This document shows positions 55,702-64,000 of a DNA stretch of 64,000 bases, piece by piece. Location of the stretch: positions 1 to 64,000 of the forward strand of contig NZ_QGSY01000168.1 in NCBI RefSeq assembly GCF_003857035.1. Reading direction: 5' to 3'. A program made the translations under genes and the position numbers. Positions within the stretch are counted from its first letter, which is position 1; the number at the start of each line of letters is the position of its first letter. The notes beneath the pieces are model-generated. The model was not told the origin of the DNA and did not search any database. It saw only the letters and a list, made by a program, of their open reading frames with translations. This DNA is from Micromonospora arida. GTDB lineage: Bacteria > Actinomycetota > Actinomycetes > Mycobacteriales > Micromonosporaceae.

Positions 55702-58320
55702 TCAGGGGCGGAAGGTAAGTAACCGGGGGCCATTGGTCCCGTCGACCCGGTCGCTCGGCGGTGTCGGACGGCGACGGGTCAGCCGCAGCACCAACCCGGG
55801 CAGGGCGCTGACCACCGCGCAGGCCAGCAGCACGGTCGGTGCCAGGGGGTCGGTGCCGAGCAGGTCCCGCAGCGGGGCGAACAGCACCCCGCCGACCTGC
55901 AGCAGTGCCGACACTGCGACCGCGACGAGGAGGCCGGGGTTGCCGCGCCGCGCGCCCGCTGGCCGGGGTGCCCGGACGGCCAGTGCCACGCCGAGCTGGG
56001 CCAGCCCGAGCACCACGAAGACCACCGACTGCCAGGGCAGTTCCCGGGCGGCGGCGACCACACCGGCGCCGAGCACCACGGCGGCGATCAGCGCGCCGGT
56101 GACCAGGACGTCCCGACCGAGCCCGGCGCCGAGCACCGACTCCTGGGGCGAGCGGGGCGTCCGGCGCAGGGTGCCGGGTTCGGCCGGCTCGGCACCGAGG
56201 GCCACCCCGGGCACGCCGTGGGTCAGCAGGTTGATCCAGAGGATCTGTGCGGGCAACAGTGGTACGGCCAGCCCGAACAGCGGGCCGATGAGCATCACCA
56301 GGATTTCGGCCACCCCGCCGGAGAGGGCGTACCGCAGGAACCGGCGGATGTTGTCGTAGATGCGGCGGCCCTCACCGATGGCGGCGGCCACTGTGGACAG
56401 GTCGTCGTCGACGAGGACCAGGTCGGCGGCCTGCCGGGCGACCTCGGTGCCGCCACCCATCGCCACCCCGATGTCGGCGCGGCGCAGCGCCGGCGCGTCG
56501 TTGACTCCGTCGCCGGTCATCGCGACCACGTGACCGCGGGCCTGCAGGTCCGCGATGATGTCGAGCTTCTGTTCCGGCTGGGTCCGGGCGAAGACCCGGG
56601 TGTCCGGGTGTGCCGTCGAGTCGTCGTCGCCGCGGGCGAGAGGATCACCGTCCTGCCAGAGGCCGAGCTGGGAGCCGATCGCGGCGGCGGTGGCCGGGTG
56701 ATCGCCGGTGATCAGCAACAGCCGTACCCCGGCGGCGTCGAGACTCTGGGCGATCTCGGGGGCGCCGTCGCGCAGCGGGTCACCGACGGCGACCAGACCG
56801 AGCGGGCGCAGGCCGGTCGGCGCGGCAGGGTCCGGCGACGTGTCCGCCAGGGCGGCGGCGACGGCGAGCACCCGCAGGCCCTCCCCGGCGAGCCGGTGGG
56901 CGGTGCGGGTCAGCGCGGCGATCTCGTCGTCGGTGGCGTCGAGCAGGGGCGTCGTGAGGACGCTCTCCGGGGCGCCCTTGCACACCACGAGATAGCGCTG
57001 GTCGCAGGAGCGGTGCACGGTGACCATCCGCCGTTGGGCCTGGTCGAATGGGTGCTCGGCGACCCGTGGCCAGGCGGCGCGAGTGTTCTGCGGGTCGAGG
57101 CCGCACCGGGCCGCGAAGGCCACGAGCGCCGCTTCGAGCGGATCCCCCACGGCACCCCAGTCGCGTCGTTCCTCGTCCGGGGGTGACAGGGCGGCGTCGT
57201 TGCAGAGCAGCCCGGCCCGCGCCAGCCGGCGGAGTTCCTCCGGTACGGGCACCGGCGCGCCATCCTGGTGTACGGCGCCGTGCGGGGCGTACCCACTGCC
57301 GGTGACCTCGTACCGCGCCCCGTCGGTGGTGGCGACGTGCTGTACCGCCATGCGCCCCTCCGTGAGGGTGCCGGTCTTGTCGGAGGCGATCACGGTCACC
57401 GAGCCGAGCGTCTCCACCGCGTGCAGCCGACGCGGGATGGCGCGCGCGGTGGCCATCCGGCGCGCGCCCAGCGCCAGCGCCAGGGTCACCACCGCCGGCA
57501 GCGACTCGGGTACCGCCGCGACGACCAGGCTCACCGCCGTGATGGCCATGTCGACCACCGGCCGACCGCTGATCAACCCGATCGCGAAGACAAGCCCTGA
57601 CAGCGCGACCGCGACCAACCCGAGCGTGCGGCCCAGGGCGGAGAGCCGGCGCTGCAGGGGAGTGGCGGCGGGCCGGGTGCCCGCCACCAGGGTGCTGATC
57701 CGACCCAACGCGCTCGCCGGCCCCGTCCGGATCACCGTGCCGTCCGCGCGTCCGGTGGTGACCACCGTCCCAGCCAGCGCCTCCTGACCGATGGTCCGCC
57801 CCACCGGTACCGACTCACCACTCAACGCGGATTCATCCAGTTGCAGCCGGTTCGCCTCGACCAGCAGCAGGTCGGCCGGCACGATGTCGCCGGCCTCGAT
57901 CCGGACGAGGTCGCCCTGAACCAGGTCGGCGGCGGGGACGGCCAGGTCCCGGCCGTCACGGACCACCCGGGCGGTGGGGGCGGCGAGTTGGCCGAGCGCC
58001 GCGATGGCGCGGTCCGCGCGGATCTCCTGCACCACCCCGATGATCGTGTTCACCAGCACGACCAGGACGATCACCGCGGTGTCCGGGTAGTCGCCGAGCA
58101 CCGTGGTCACCACCGCGGCGGCGAGCAGCAGGGCCACCAGTGGGTCGGTGAGCTGGTTCAGCACCCGTACGGCCGCATGCCGGCGCGGCGGCGGCGCCAC
58201 CGCGTTGGGTCCGTTCGCCCGTAACCGGGCGGCGGCCTCTGCCGCATCGAGGCCGACCGCTACGGGCACATCGATCGTGCCCTCCAGCGTCCGGCCCGGA
58301 CCGCCGGTCTTCACCACCAC
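55702..58320 (-). CDS. Cation-transporting P-type ATPase (P2-like)
   Basis: The 872-residue protein has all P-type landmarks: the actuator motif SGES in LDESALSGESVPVG, phosphorylation site DKTGTLTEG, nucleotide-binding region KGAPESVL, and the hinge TGDGVNDAPALRRADIG. Membrane helix 4 reads VPESLPAV, the P2 (Ca-like) pattern. About ten membrane segments are seen. One of three consecutive GTG codons (58320, 58317, 58314) is the start; GGGGAGG lies just upstream. The cation is probably Ca, Mg or another divalent, but not proven. Confidence 0.92.
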   Translation of the reverse strand: MVVKTGGPGRTLEGTIDVPVAVGLDAAEAAARLRANGPNAVAPPPRRHAAVRVLNQLTDPLVALLLAAAVVTTVLGDYPDTAVIVLVVLVNTIIGVVQEIRADRAIAALGQLAAPTARVVRDGRDLAVPAADLVQGDLVRIEAGDIVPADLLLVEANRLQLDESALSGESVPVGRTIGQEALAGTVVTTGRADGTVIRTGPASALGRISTLVAGTRPAATPLQRRLSALGRTLGLVAVALSGLVFAIGLISGRPVVDMAITAVSLVVAAVPESLPAVVTLALALGARRMATARAIPRRLHAVETLGSVTVIASDKTGTLTEGRMAVQHVATTDGARYEVTGSGYAPHGAVHQDGAPVPVPEELRRLARAGLLCNDAALSPPDEERRDWGAVGDPLEAALVAFAARCGLDPQNTRAAWPRVAEHPFDQAQRRMVTVHRSCDQRYLVVCKGAPESVLTTPLLDATDDEIAALTRTAHRLAGEGLRVLAVAAALADTSPDPAAPTGLRPLGLVAVGDPLRDGAPEIAQSLDAAGVRLLLITGDHPATAAAIGSQLGLWQDGDPLARGDDDSTAHPDTRVFARTQPEQKLDIIADLQARGHVVAMTGDGVNDAPALRRADIGVAMGGGTEVARQAADLVLVDDDLSTVAAAIGEGRRIYDNIRRFLRYALSGGVAEILVMLIGPLFGLAVPLLPAQILWINLLTHGVPGVALGAEPAEPGTLRRTPRSPQESVLGAGLGRDVLVTGALIAAVVLGAGVVAAARELPWQSVVFVVLGLAQLGVALAVRAPRPAGARRGNPGLLVAVAVSALLQVGGVLFAPLRDLLGTDPLAPTVLLACAVVSALPGLVLRLTRRRPTPPSDRVDGTNGPRLLTFRP

Positions 58321-58457
58321 TGACCTCCCCGTCCAGCGCGGCGCGTCACCGGCACGCCGTCCGTCCCACCATCCCGCTGCATGATCACGCCGGGCAGAGG
58401 CGTTGCGCCCGAGAGGCTCGGGACCAAAGCCCCGCTCTGGACGCCCCAGACACCGGG

Positions 58458-58486
58458 TTGTACGTAAATACGTTTGTGCGTAGTAT
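58458..58486 (+). promoter_or_regulatory. Leaderless promoter with internal palindrome for the ArsR-like gene
   Basis: TTGTAC (58458-58463) and TAGTAT (58481-58486) are 17 bases apart, and six bases separate the -10 from the ATG at 58493. The spacer contains the inverted repeat ACGTA-AA-TACGT (58462-58473), a probable autoregulator site. Confidence 0.7.
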
Positions 58487-58492
58487 CGACGT

Positions 58493-58996
58493 ATGACCAC
58501 CATGGAATCGCGGCTCGCCGCGCTGGAGACCCAGGTCGCCGCGTTGAGCGAGCGCCTGACGGCGACGCCACCAGCGCCGCCCGCATCCGAGGGCACGTTC
58601 TGGGCACTCGACGGCCTCAAACAGCGGCTGCCGCCCGACGGCACCGGCGCGGTCCTCTACACCGGCACCGTCCGCGTCGCCGGCCAGCACTACGACTGGC
58701 AGTACGGCCGCACGGTCGACGACGTGCTCGCCGCCGACTGGACGGAACTGGCCAGCACGCTCTCCGCGTTGGCCCACCCGGTGCGGCTGCGGCTGCTCCG
58801 CGAGATCCTCGACGGCCGGCAGAGCACCAGCGAGCTGGCCGAGATCGAGGAGCTGGGCACGACCGGCCAACTGCATCACCACCTGCGCCAGATCACTGCC
58901 GCCGGTTGGCTGCGCAGCACCGGCCGAGGCCGGTACGCGGTCCCCGCCGAACGCGTGGTGCCCCTGCTGGCCATCCTCACCGCCGCCGGCCGCTGA
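58493..58996 (+). CDS. ArsR-like winged-helix regulator
   Basis: A 167-residue protein with an N-terminal coiled-coil (MESRLAALETQVAALSERLT), a middle domain (LYTGTVRVAGQHYDWQYGRT), and a C-terminal winged helix, LSALAHPVRLRLLREILDGR with TTGQLHHHLRQITAAGWLRS. No metal-binding Cys pair is seen, so it is unlikely to sense arsenic. It precedes a membrane serine hydrolase by 52 bp and may regulate it together with itself. Confidence 0.8.
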   Translation: MTTMESRLAALETQVAALSERLTATPPAPPASEGTFWALDGLKQRLPPDGTGAVLYTGTVRVAGQHYDWQYGRTVDDVLAADWTELASTLSALAHPVRLRLLREILDGRQSTSELAEIEELGTTGQLHHHLRQITAAGWLRSTGRGRYAVPAERVVPLLAILTAAGR

Positions 58997-59048
58997 CCCA
59001 CGCCCGCAGCACCGACCGCCCCCACGACAAACAGCAGGGAGAAGCACC

Positions 59049-60524
59049 ATGCGCCGGACGACCGTGATCACCATCGTCGTCGCGCTGATCGCCGGCCTCG
59101 CCGGAATCGCGCTCATGCCCCGGGTGGCCCGCCTCGGCGCGCAGACCACCGGCGATGCCGACCTGGCCGGCGCCGCACGCGCGGCCGTACGCGACCCGTC
59201 GGGGCACCGCGGCCTCGCCGTCGCACTGGTCGAGAACGGCCGGATCCGCACCGCCGGCCTGGGTGACCGGGACCGGACCGGCCAGCCCGTCGAGCCCGGC
59301 ACCTCGTTCGAGATCGGCTCGGTCACCAAGGCGCTCACCGGCATGCTCCTCGCCGACCAGGCCGCCGCCGGCGTCGTCCGCCCCGACGACCCTCTCGGCG
59401 CCACCTGGCCCACGGTCACCGGCCCCGCCCGCGACGTGACGCTCGCCGAATTGGCCAGCCACCGCGCCGGCCTGCCCCGGCTCGCCCCCGACGGCATCCT
59501 GGGCTGGGCACGCATCCTCTGGTCCAACGTGTCCGGCGGCAACCCGTACGGCGGGCAGGACATCGACGCCATCCGCAGCGCCGCCGACCGGGTCACCCCC
59601 GACGGCGACGAGCGCGGCGAGGTCCACTACTCCAACCTCGGGCCGTCCGTGCTCGGCCACGCGATCGCGGCGAAAGCCGGCGTCGCGTACGCCGATCTGC
59701 TGCGGGCGCGGCTGCTCCAACCGCTCGGCATGAACGCCACAGTGATCGCCACCCACGCCGACGACCTGCCGTCCGGCCGCGCCCATGGCGGCCGGGCCTC
59801 CGGCCGGCCCCTCGACACCTGGTCGGGAGTCGGGTACGCCCCGGCCGGCGTCGGCCCCTGGTCCACCGCCGAGGACCTGGGCCGGCTGGCCGCCGCGACC
59901 CTCGCCGGCACCGCGCCCGGCGCCGACGCCACCAACGCCCGCTTCCGTGAGGACCAGAACACCCGCATCGGGTACGGCTGGTTCACCAGCCGGCACGGCG
60001 ACCACGAGGTGGTCTGGCACAACGGCGCGACCGGCGGGTTCGGGTCCTACATCGGCCTCGAACGGGCCACCGGCAGGGCGGTGGTGGTGCTCGGCAACAC
60101 CGACAAGGGCGTCGAGTCGATCGGGCTGCGACTGCTCGGCGTACCGGAGAGGGAGGCGGCGGAGGCGGCACCGGCGGCTCCCGTCTGGATCGGCGCCGGT
60201 CTCGCAGTGGCGTTCACCTTCCTCGGCGGCCTGTCCCTGCTCGGCACCGCCCGCCGCCGCGAACTGGACCGGGTGACCCTGGTGGCGGCGGTGGTGTGGG
60301 CGTTCGCCTACCTCGGGTTGGCGCACCGGATGGGCGACTGGTCGGTGGTGCCGGTCTGGCTCTGGCCGCTCGGGGCCGGTCTGTCCGCGGCGGGAGCGAC
60401 CCTGGCCGTGACCCGGTGGTCGGCCCTGCCGGTGGTCGACGCGCGGGTGCCGTGGCGTCGCCTGCTGTCGGTGGCCAGCTCCCTGCTTGCCGCCGTGCTG
60501 GCGGTCGCCGCCGTGAGCGACTGA
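59049..60524 (+). CDS. Beta-lactamase-family serine hydrolase with membrane C-terminus
   Basis: The 491-residue protein has an N-terminal membrane anchor or signal (TVITIVVALIAGLAGIALM), a penicillin-binding/class C fold with SVTK (nucleophile Ser, SxxK), YSN in VHYSNLG, and HNGATGGF in place of KTG. The last 130 residues contain about four membrane segments. Such proteins act on cell-wall peptides or esters; the real substrate is not known. It lies just downstream of the ArsR-like gene. Confidence 0.85.
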   Translation: MRRTTVITIVVALIAGLAGIALMPRVARLGAQTTGDADLAGAARAAVRDPSGHRGLAVALVENGRIRTAGLGDRDRTGQPVEPGTSFEIGSVTKALTGMLLADQAAAGVVRPDDPLGATWPTVTGPARDVTLAELASHRAGLPRLAPDGILGWARILWSNVSGGNPYGGQDIDAIRSAADRVTPDGDERGEVHYSNLGPSVLGHAIAAKAGVAYADLLRARLLQPLGMNATVIATHADDLPSGRAHGGRASGRPLDTWSGVGYAPAGVGPWSTAEDLGRLAAATLAGTAPGADATNARFREDQNTRIGYGWFTSRHGDHEVVWHNGATGGFGSYIGLERATGRAVVVLGNTDKGVESIGLRLLGVPEREAAEAAPAAPVWIGAGLAVAFTFLGGLSLLGTARRRELDRVTLVAAVVWAFAYLGLAHRMGDWSVVPVWLWPLGAGLSAAGATLAVTRWSALPVVDARVPWRRLLSVASSLLAAVLAVAAVSD

Positions 60525-60562
60525 GCGAGCCGCGCGGGCCCGCCGTTGCGTACCCTCGGCCG

Positions 60563-61063
60563 ATGACGTCTGATCTGCGGCTGCGCCCGGTCCTGGAGGA
60601 CGACCTCGTCGAGTTCTTCCTGCACCAGCAGGACCCGGAGGCCAACCGGATGGCCGCGTTCGGCCCCAAGGACCCGTCCGACCGTCGGGAGTTCGCCGCA
60701 CACTGGGCCCGGGTGCTCACCAACCCGGCGAACCTGGTCCGCACCGTCGAGGTCGACGGCGAGGTGGTCGGCTACGTGAGCGCCTTCCCGGTCGAGGGGC
60801 AGACCGAGGTCAGCTACTGGATCGACCCGGAGCGCTGGGGTCGGGGCCACGCCACGGCGGCCCTGGCCGCCCTGCTGCGCGAGCTGCCCCGGCCGGTGCA
60901 CGCCCGCGCCGCCAAGGACAACACCGCTTCCCTCGCGGTGCTCCGCAAGTGCGGGTTCGTGGTGGTCGGTGAGGACTCGGGGTACGCCAACGGCCGCGGC
61001 GCAGACGTCGAGGAGTGGCTGCTCGAGCTGCCCGCCGACGGCCCTGACCAGGGCGGGCACTAG
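60563..61063 (+). CDS. GNAT-family N-acetyltransferase
   Basis: The 166-residue acetyltransferase has LRPVLEDDLVEFFLHQQDPE, the coenzyme A loop region ERWGRGHATAALAALLRE and the C-terminal KDNTASLAVLRKCGFVVVGE typical of GNAT enzymes. TACCCT at 60551-60556 followed by six bases before the ATG suggests a leaderless message. The acyl acceptor is unknown. Confidence 0.88.
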   Translation: MTSDLRLRPVLEDDLVEFFLHQQDPEANRMAAFGPKDPSDRREFAAHWARVLTNPANLVRTVEVDGEVVGYVSAFPVEGQTEVSYWIDPERWGRGHATAALAALLRELPRPVHARAAKDNTASLAVLRKCGFVVVGEDSGYANGRGADVEEWLLELPADGPDQGGH

Positions 61064-61072
61064 TCTCGCGGC

Positions 61073-61714
61073 GTGAACTGGTTGGATCTCGTCGGCTGGG
61101 CCGGCTCCGCGGTGCTGGTCTGGTCGCTGCTGCAGTCGCGCGTCCTGCGGTTGCGGGCGCTCAACCTCGTCGGCTGTTTCGTGCTGATCGGCTACAACGC
61201 CGCGATCGAGGTCTGGCCGATGGTCGGGCTCAACATCGTGCTCGCGGTGATCAACATCTGGTACCTGCGCGGGATGCTCGCCACCCGGCACGACGAAAAG
61301 ACCTACCAGGTGGTCGAGGTCGGTGTCGACGACCAGTTCCTCGCGCACACGCTGCGGGTGCACGCCGCCGACATCGCCCGGTTCAACCCCGGCTTCCACT
61401 GGGACCCGGACGCGTCGGGGCGCTCGGCGTTCCTCGTGGTCACGGCCGACGAGGTGGTCGGCGTGGTGCTGTCGCACGCCGAGGCGCCCGGCGTCGCCCA
61501 GATCGACCTGGACTACGTGACCCCGAAGTTCCGTGACTTCACCCCGGGCGAGTTCGTCTACCGGCGCAGCCACCTGTTCACCGAACGGGGTTTCCACCGG
61601 GTGGTCAGCCCGCCCCGCATGGTGGCCCCCTACTACCACCGGCTCGGCTTCCGGCCGGAGGGCGACTCGTACGTCCTCGACCTGCCGGGGTCACCGACGC
61701 CCCAGTCGGCGTAA
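61073..61714 (+). CDS. YgjV-like membrane protein with GNAT-like C-terminal part
   Basis: Residues 1-70 contain three membrane segments (LVGWAGSAVLVWSLLQSRVL, NLVGCFVLIGYNAAIEVWPM, VGLNIVLAVINIWYL), matching the YgjV family. The C-terminal half has GNAT-like ends (VVTADEVVGVVLSHAEAPGV, YYHRLGFRPEGDSYVLDL). The -10 TAGTCT (61061-61066) overlaps the previous stop codon, six bases before GTG 61073, a leaderless layout. Function unknown. Confidence 0.7.
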   Translation: MNWLDLVGWAGSAVLVWSLLQSRVLRLRALNLVGCFVLIGYNAAIEVWPMVGLNIVLAVINIWYLRGMLATRHDEKTYQVVEVGVDDQFLAHTLRVHAADIARFNPGFHWDPDASGRSAFLVVTADEVVGVVLSHAEAPGVAQIDLDYVTPKFRDFTPGEFVYRRSHLFTERGFHRVVSPPRMVAPYYHRLGFRPEGDSYVLDLPGSPTPQSA

Positions 61715-61806
61715 CTCACGGTCGCTCCAGTCGGCGTAGCGTCGCCGACGCCCCAGCCGGCGTAGCGTCACCGACGCCCGATTCGGCGTAGCCTCGCCCG
61801 GGCAGG
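61705..61806 (+). repeat. Four-copy degenerate tandem repeat of about 26 bp
   Basis: Units based on GTCGGCGTAGCGTCGCCGAC begin at 61705, 61730, 61756 and 61782 (periods 25, 26, 26). The first overlaps the stop codon of the YgjV-like gene. Units carry partial dyads and could form hairpins; there is no spacer structure to suggest CRISPR. Confidence 0.7.
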
Positions 61807-61917
61807 ATTCGGCCGGCGCCGGACGGGGCAAAGACACGCCTACGCCGGGCGGGCTCGCCGACCGGCGGGTGCCGCGCGTAGCGGCCGGTGCCACCACCAC
61901 GAGGGAGCGAACCGGGC

Positions 61918-63255
61918 GTGCAGAGCTACGGGAGCCAACTGGCCCTGGTCGGAGTCCTGGTCGTGATCAACGCGCTCTTCGCGGGCAGCGAGATGGCGTT
62001 GGTGTCGCTGCGAGACAGCCAGATCCAGCGGCTGGAGCGCACCAGCCGGGCCGGGCGGGTGCTGGCCCGGCTCGCCAAGGACCCGAACCGCTTCCTGGCC
62101 ACCATCCAGATCGGCATCACCCTCGCCGGGTTCCTGGCCTCCGCCGCCGCGGCGGTCTCGCTGGCAAAACCCCTGGTGCCGCTGCTCGGGGTGTTCGGCA
62201 GCGCCGCCGAGACGGTGGCGATCGTGGCGGTCACCCTCGCGCTGACCTTCGTCACCCTGGTCTTCGGCGAGCTGGCGCCCAAGCGGATCGCCATGCAGTC
62301 CGCCGAGCGGTGGGCGCTGCTGGTGGCCCGCCCACTCGATGTGCTCGCCAGCCTCACCCGGCCGGCCGTCTGGGCGCTCGGCGCCACCAGCGACGTGGTG
62401 GTCCGCCTGGTCGGGCTCAACCCCAAACACGAGCCGGAGGAGATCGGCCCGGACGAGCTGCGCGACATCGTCGCCGGCAACCACGGCTTCACCAAGGAGC
62501 AGCGCACCATCATCGCGGGTGCCGTGGAGATCGCCGACCGGCGGTTGCGGGCTGTGCTCGTACCCCGGTTGCAGGTCTTCACGCTCGACAGCGGGACCAC
62601 CGCGGAGGCCGCGCGGCTCGTGCTGGCCGCCACCGGGCACTCCCGGGCTCCGGTCGTGCGCCACGGCGGCCTGGACGACACGGCCGGAGTGATCCACCTG
62701 CGTGATCTGGTGGGTGTGCCCGACGACCGCCCGGTCGACGAGATCGCCCGACCGCCGATGCTGCTGCCCGACTCGCTGCCGGTGGTGGAGGCGCTGCGCC
62801 AGTTCAAGGCCGAGCGTCAGCACATCGCGCTCGTCGTGGACGAGCGCGGCGCCGTCGACGGCATCGTGACGCTGGAGGACATCCTGGAGGAGATCGTCGG
62901 CGAGATCTACGACGAGACCGACCGGGATGTGCGCTCGGTGCGGCGCGACCCCGACGGTGCGCTGCTGCTGCCCGGCACTTTCCCGGTGCACGACCTGCCC
63001 GACATCGGCGTGGAGCTGCCGTCGCGCCCGGACGGCGACTACACCACCGTCGCCGGGCTGGTGCTGGCCCGGCTCGGGCACATCCCCACCGTCGCCGGCG
63101 AGGACGTCACGCTGGACGGCTGGGTGCTGATGGTGGCCGGCATCGACCACCGGGCGATCACCGAGGTACGGCTCAGCCGCGTACCCGATGAGGCCGACGC
63201 CGACGCCGATAGCGACCAGCCCACGGCGCCGATGCTGGACGAGGCCCGCAGTTGA
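61918..63255 (+). CDS. CNNM/HlyC-CorC family transporter
   Basis: The 445-residue protein has an N-terminal CNNM (DUF21) membrane domain with four segments ([40 protein letters not shown]), a CBS pair (RAVLVPRLQVFTLDSGTTAE, QHIALVVDERGAVDGIVTLE) and a C-terminal CorC_HlyC domain. It is likely a magnesium or other ion extrusion or homeostasis protein. GTG 61918 follows GAGGGAG by ten bases; GTG 61888 is in frame but without a site. Confidence 0.88.
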   Translation: MQSYGSQLALVGVLVVINALFAGSEMALVSLRDSQIQRLERTSRAGRVLARLAKDPNRFLATIQIGITLAGFLASAAAAVSLAKPLVPLLGVFGSAAETVAIVAVTLALTFVTLVFGELAPKRIAMQSAERWALLVARPLDVLASLTRPAVWALGATSDVVVRLVGLNPKHEPEEIGPDELRDIVAGNHGFTKEQRTIIAGAVEIADRRLRAVLVPRLQVFTLDSGTTAEAARLVLAATGHSRAPVVRHGGLDDTAGVIHLRDLVGVPDDRPVDEIARPPMLLPDSLPVVEALRQFKAERQHIALVVDERGAVDGIVTLEDILEEIVGEIYDETDRDVRSVRRDPDGALLLPGTFPVHDLPDIGVELPSRPDGDYTTVAGLVLARLGHIPTVAGEDVTLDGWVLMVAGIDHRAITEVRLSRVPDEADADADSDQPTAPMLDEARS

Positions 63256-63277
63256 CCCGTCCGGCGAATGCCGTCGC

Positions 63278-63667
63278 TCAGGCGGGCGAGAGGTTCTGCA
63301 GCCGGACCTGACCACGGGCGACCAGCCGCTCGTCGGCGTCGGTGATCTCCACCTGCCAGAGCTGCTGGCTGCGGCCCCGGTGCACCGGGGTACCGACCGC
63401 CCTCAGCTCGCCATCCCGGACGGCCCGCAGGAAGTCGGTCTGGTTCGACACGCCGACCACCGTGCCCCGGTCGGCCAGCCAGAGGGCGCCGCCCACGCTG
63501 GCCGCGGACTCCACGACCGAGCAGTACACCCCGCCGTGCTGGATGCCGAACGGCTGGTGCAGCTCCGGGCGGACCTGCCAGCTGATGACCACCCGGTCGG
63601 CGCTGGCCTCCTCGAACTTGAGGCCGAGCAGGGCGACGAAACCGCCCGTCAGATCCGGAATCTCCAT
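63278..63667 (-). CDS. Hotdog-fold thioesterase (PaaI-like)
   Basis: The 129-residue protein has PFGIQHGGVYCSVVESAASV and a following core typical of PaaI/4-hydroxybenzoyl-CoA thioesterases, the latter part holding VGVSNQTDFLRAVRDGELRA. It hydrolyses acyl-CoA thioesters. ATG 63667 has GAGGAGGG upstream. Confidence 0.9.
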   Translation of the reverse strand: MEIPDLTGGFVALLGLKFEEASADRVVISWQVRPELHQPFGIQHGGVYCSVVESAASVGGALWLADRGTVVGVSNQTDFLRAVRDGELRAVGTPVHRGRSQQLWQVEITDADERLVARGQVRLQNLSPA

Positions 63668-63761
63668 GGCAAAGCCCTCCTCGATCAACGAGGCGCAAGC
63701 CTAGCGGGGCCGGGTTGCGCCAAACCCGGTACGGGTTGGTGCCGGCGATGGGGGAGAATCG

Positions 63762-64000
63762 GTGACCGTGACCGACAGCAGCCCTCCGCCGTCCGGGCGG
63801 GACTCCCTGACCGATGACCTGCTCTGGCGTGGCCTGATCCAGGACTCGACCGGCCTCGACGAGCTGCGCGAGCTGCTCGACGGTGGAGCGGCCGCCACGT
63901 ACTACGTGGGCTTCGACCCCACCGCGGCGAGCCTGCACGTCGGCAACCTCATGCAGGTCCTCATGGCCCGCCGGCTGCAACTCGCCGGCCACCGCCCGTT
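63762..64000 (+). CDS. tyrS: Tyrosyl-tRNA synthetase, N-terminal part
   Basis: The frame runs off the window end. It encodes [20 protein letters not shown] and [20 protein letters not shown], the latter holding the class I HIGH-type motif (HVGN). Two in-frame GTG starts, 63762 and 63768, lie after GGGGGAG; the first is used. The order mpg to tyrS is the typical actinobacterial neighbourhood. Confidence 0.95.
   Translation, partial: MTVTDSSPPPSGRDSLTDDLLWRGLIQDSTGLDELRELLDGGAAATYYVGFDPTAASLHVGNLMQVLMARRLQLAGHRP

Noticed and set aside
58446-58492. Arsenic or metal operator for the ArsR-like gene
   Set aside because: The protein lacks the metal-binding cysteines of ArsR/SmtB sensors, so a metal signal is not supported.
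61705-61806. CRISPR array
   Set aside because: The repeat units are adjacent, degenerate, and without unique spacers; no cas genes are in the window.

Overview
The window is high-GC actinobacterial DNA. The gene content (priA-def-fmt-rsmB-rpe, a full rib operon behind an FMN riboswitch, hisEG, infC-rpmI-rplT, pheST, argCJBDFRGH, tyrS), the GTG/ATGA-coupled starts, the septum-formation lipoproteins and the intergenic hairpins all suggest a member of the Micromonosporaceae (Micromonospora or a close relative). That assignment rests on recognition of protein families and gene order; no search was run.

Layout: (1) 0-3 kb: the 3' end of priA, apparently rearranged, a P-loop kinase/ParB-like fusion and a secreted trypsin-like protease. 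(2) 3-7 kb: an XRE-NB-ARC-TPR regulator and a cytochrome P450 whose segment is bracketed by a perfect 52-bp direct repeat. (3) 7-14 kb: def-fmt-rsmB, two tandem paralogous lipoproteins on the minus strand, rpe and a REC-GGDEF-like response regulator. (4) 14-18.4 kb: FMN riboswitch followed by ribD-ribE-pnuC-like-ribBA-ribH with overlapping junctions. (5) 18.4-22.9 kb: a polar amino-acid ABC transporter on the minus strand, hisE-hisG and a PH-domain membrane protein. (6) 22.9-29.4 kb: translation genes: infC behind a structured leader with an attenuator and a rare ATC start, rpmI, rplT, a SpoU-type rRNA methyltransferase, pheS and pheT. (7) 29.4-38.2 kb: the arginine cluster behind ArgR-type boxes, nearly all coupled by 4-base overlaps. 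(8) 38.2-49.7 kb: an accessory island between argH and the mpg-type glycosylase. It holds a leaderless HTH gene, a type III restriction-modification pair, a tail-to-tail caspase-EACC1 pair, two XRE regulators and two small ORFs. (9) 49.7-64 kb: mpg, a BNR propeller gene with a MoaD/ThiS-like gene, an LLM monooxygenase with its flavin reductase, two universal stress proteins with a P-type ATPase, an ArsR-like regulator, a serine hydrolase, a GNAT gene, a YgjV-like membrane protein, a CNNM/CorC protein, a hotdog thioesterase and the start of tyrS.

The metabolic blocks are compact, co-oriented operons. The island is the part most likely to carry undescribed biology: a DNA-methylating restriction system next to a putative caspase-type suicide effector and its EACC1 partner, with its own regulators. 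Its methyltransferase contains a low-GC, TTA-rich central segment that looks like an exchanged target-recognition domain. Several genes share a leaderless promoter layout (-10 hexamer of TAnnnT type, six or seven bases, then the start codon).
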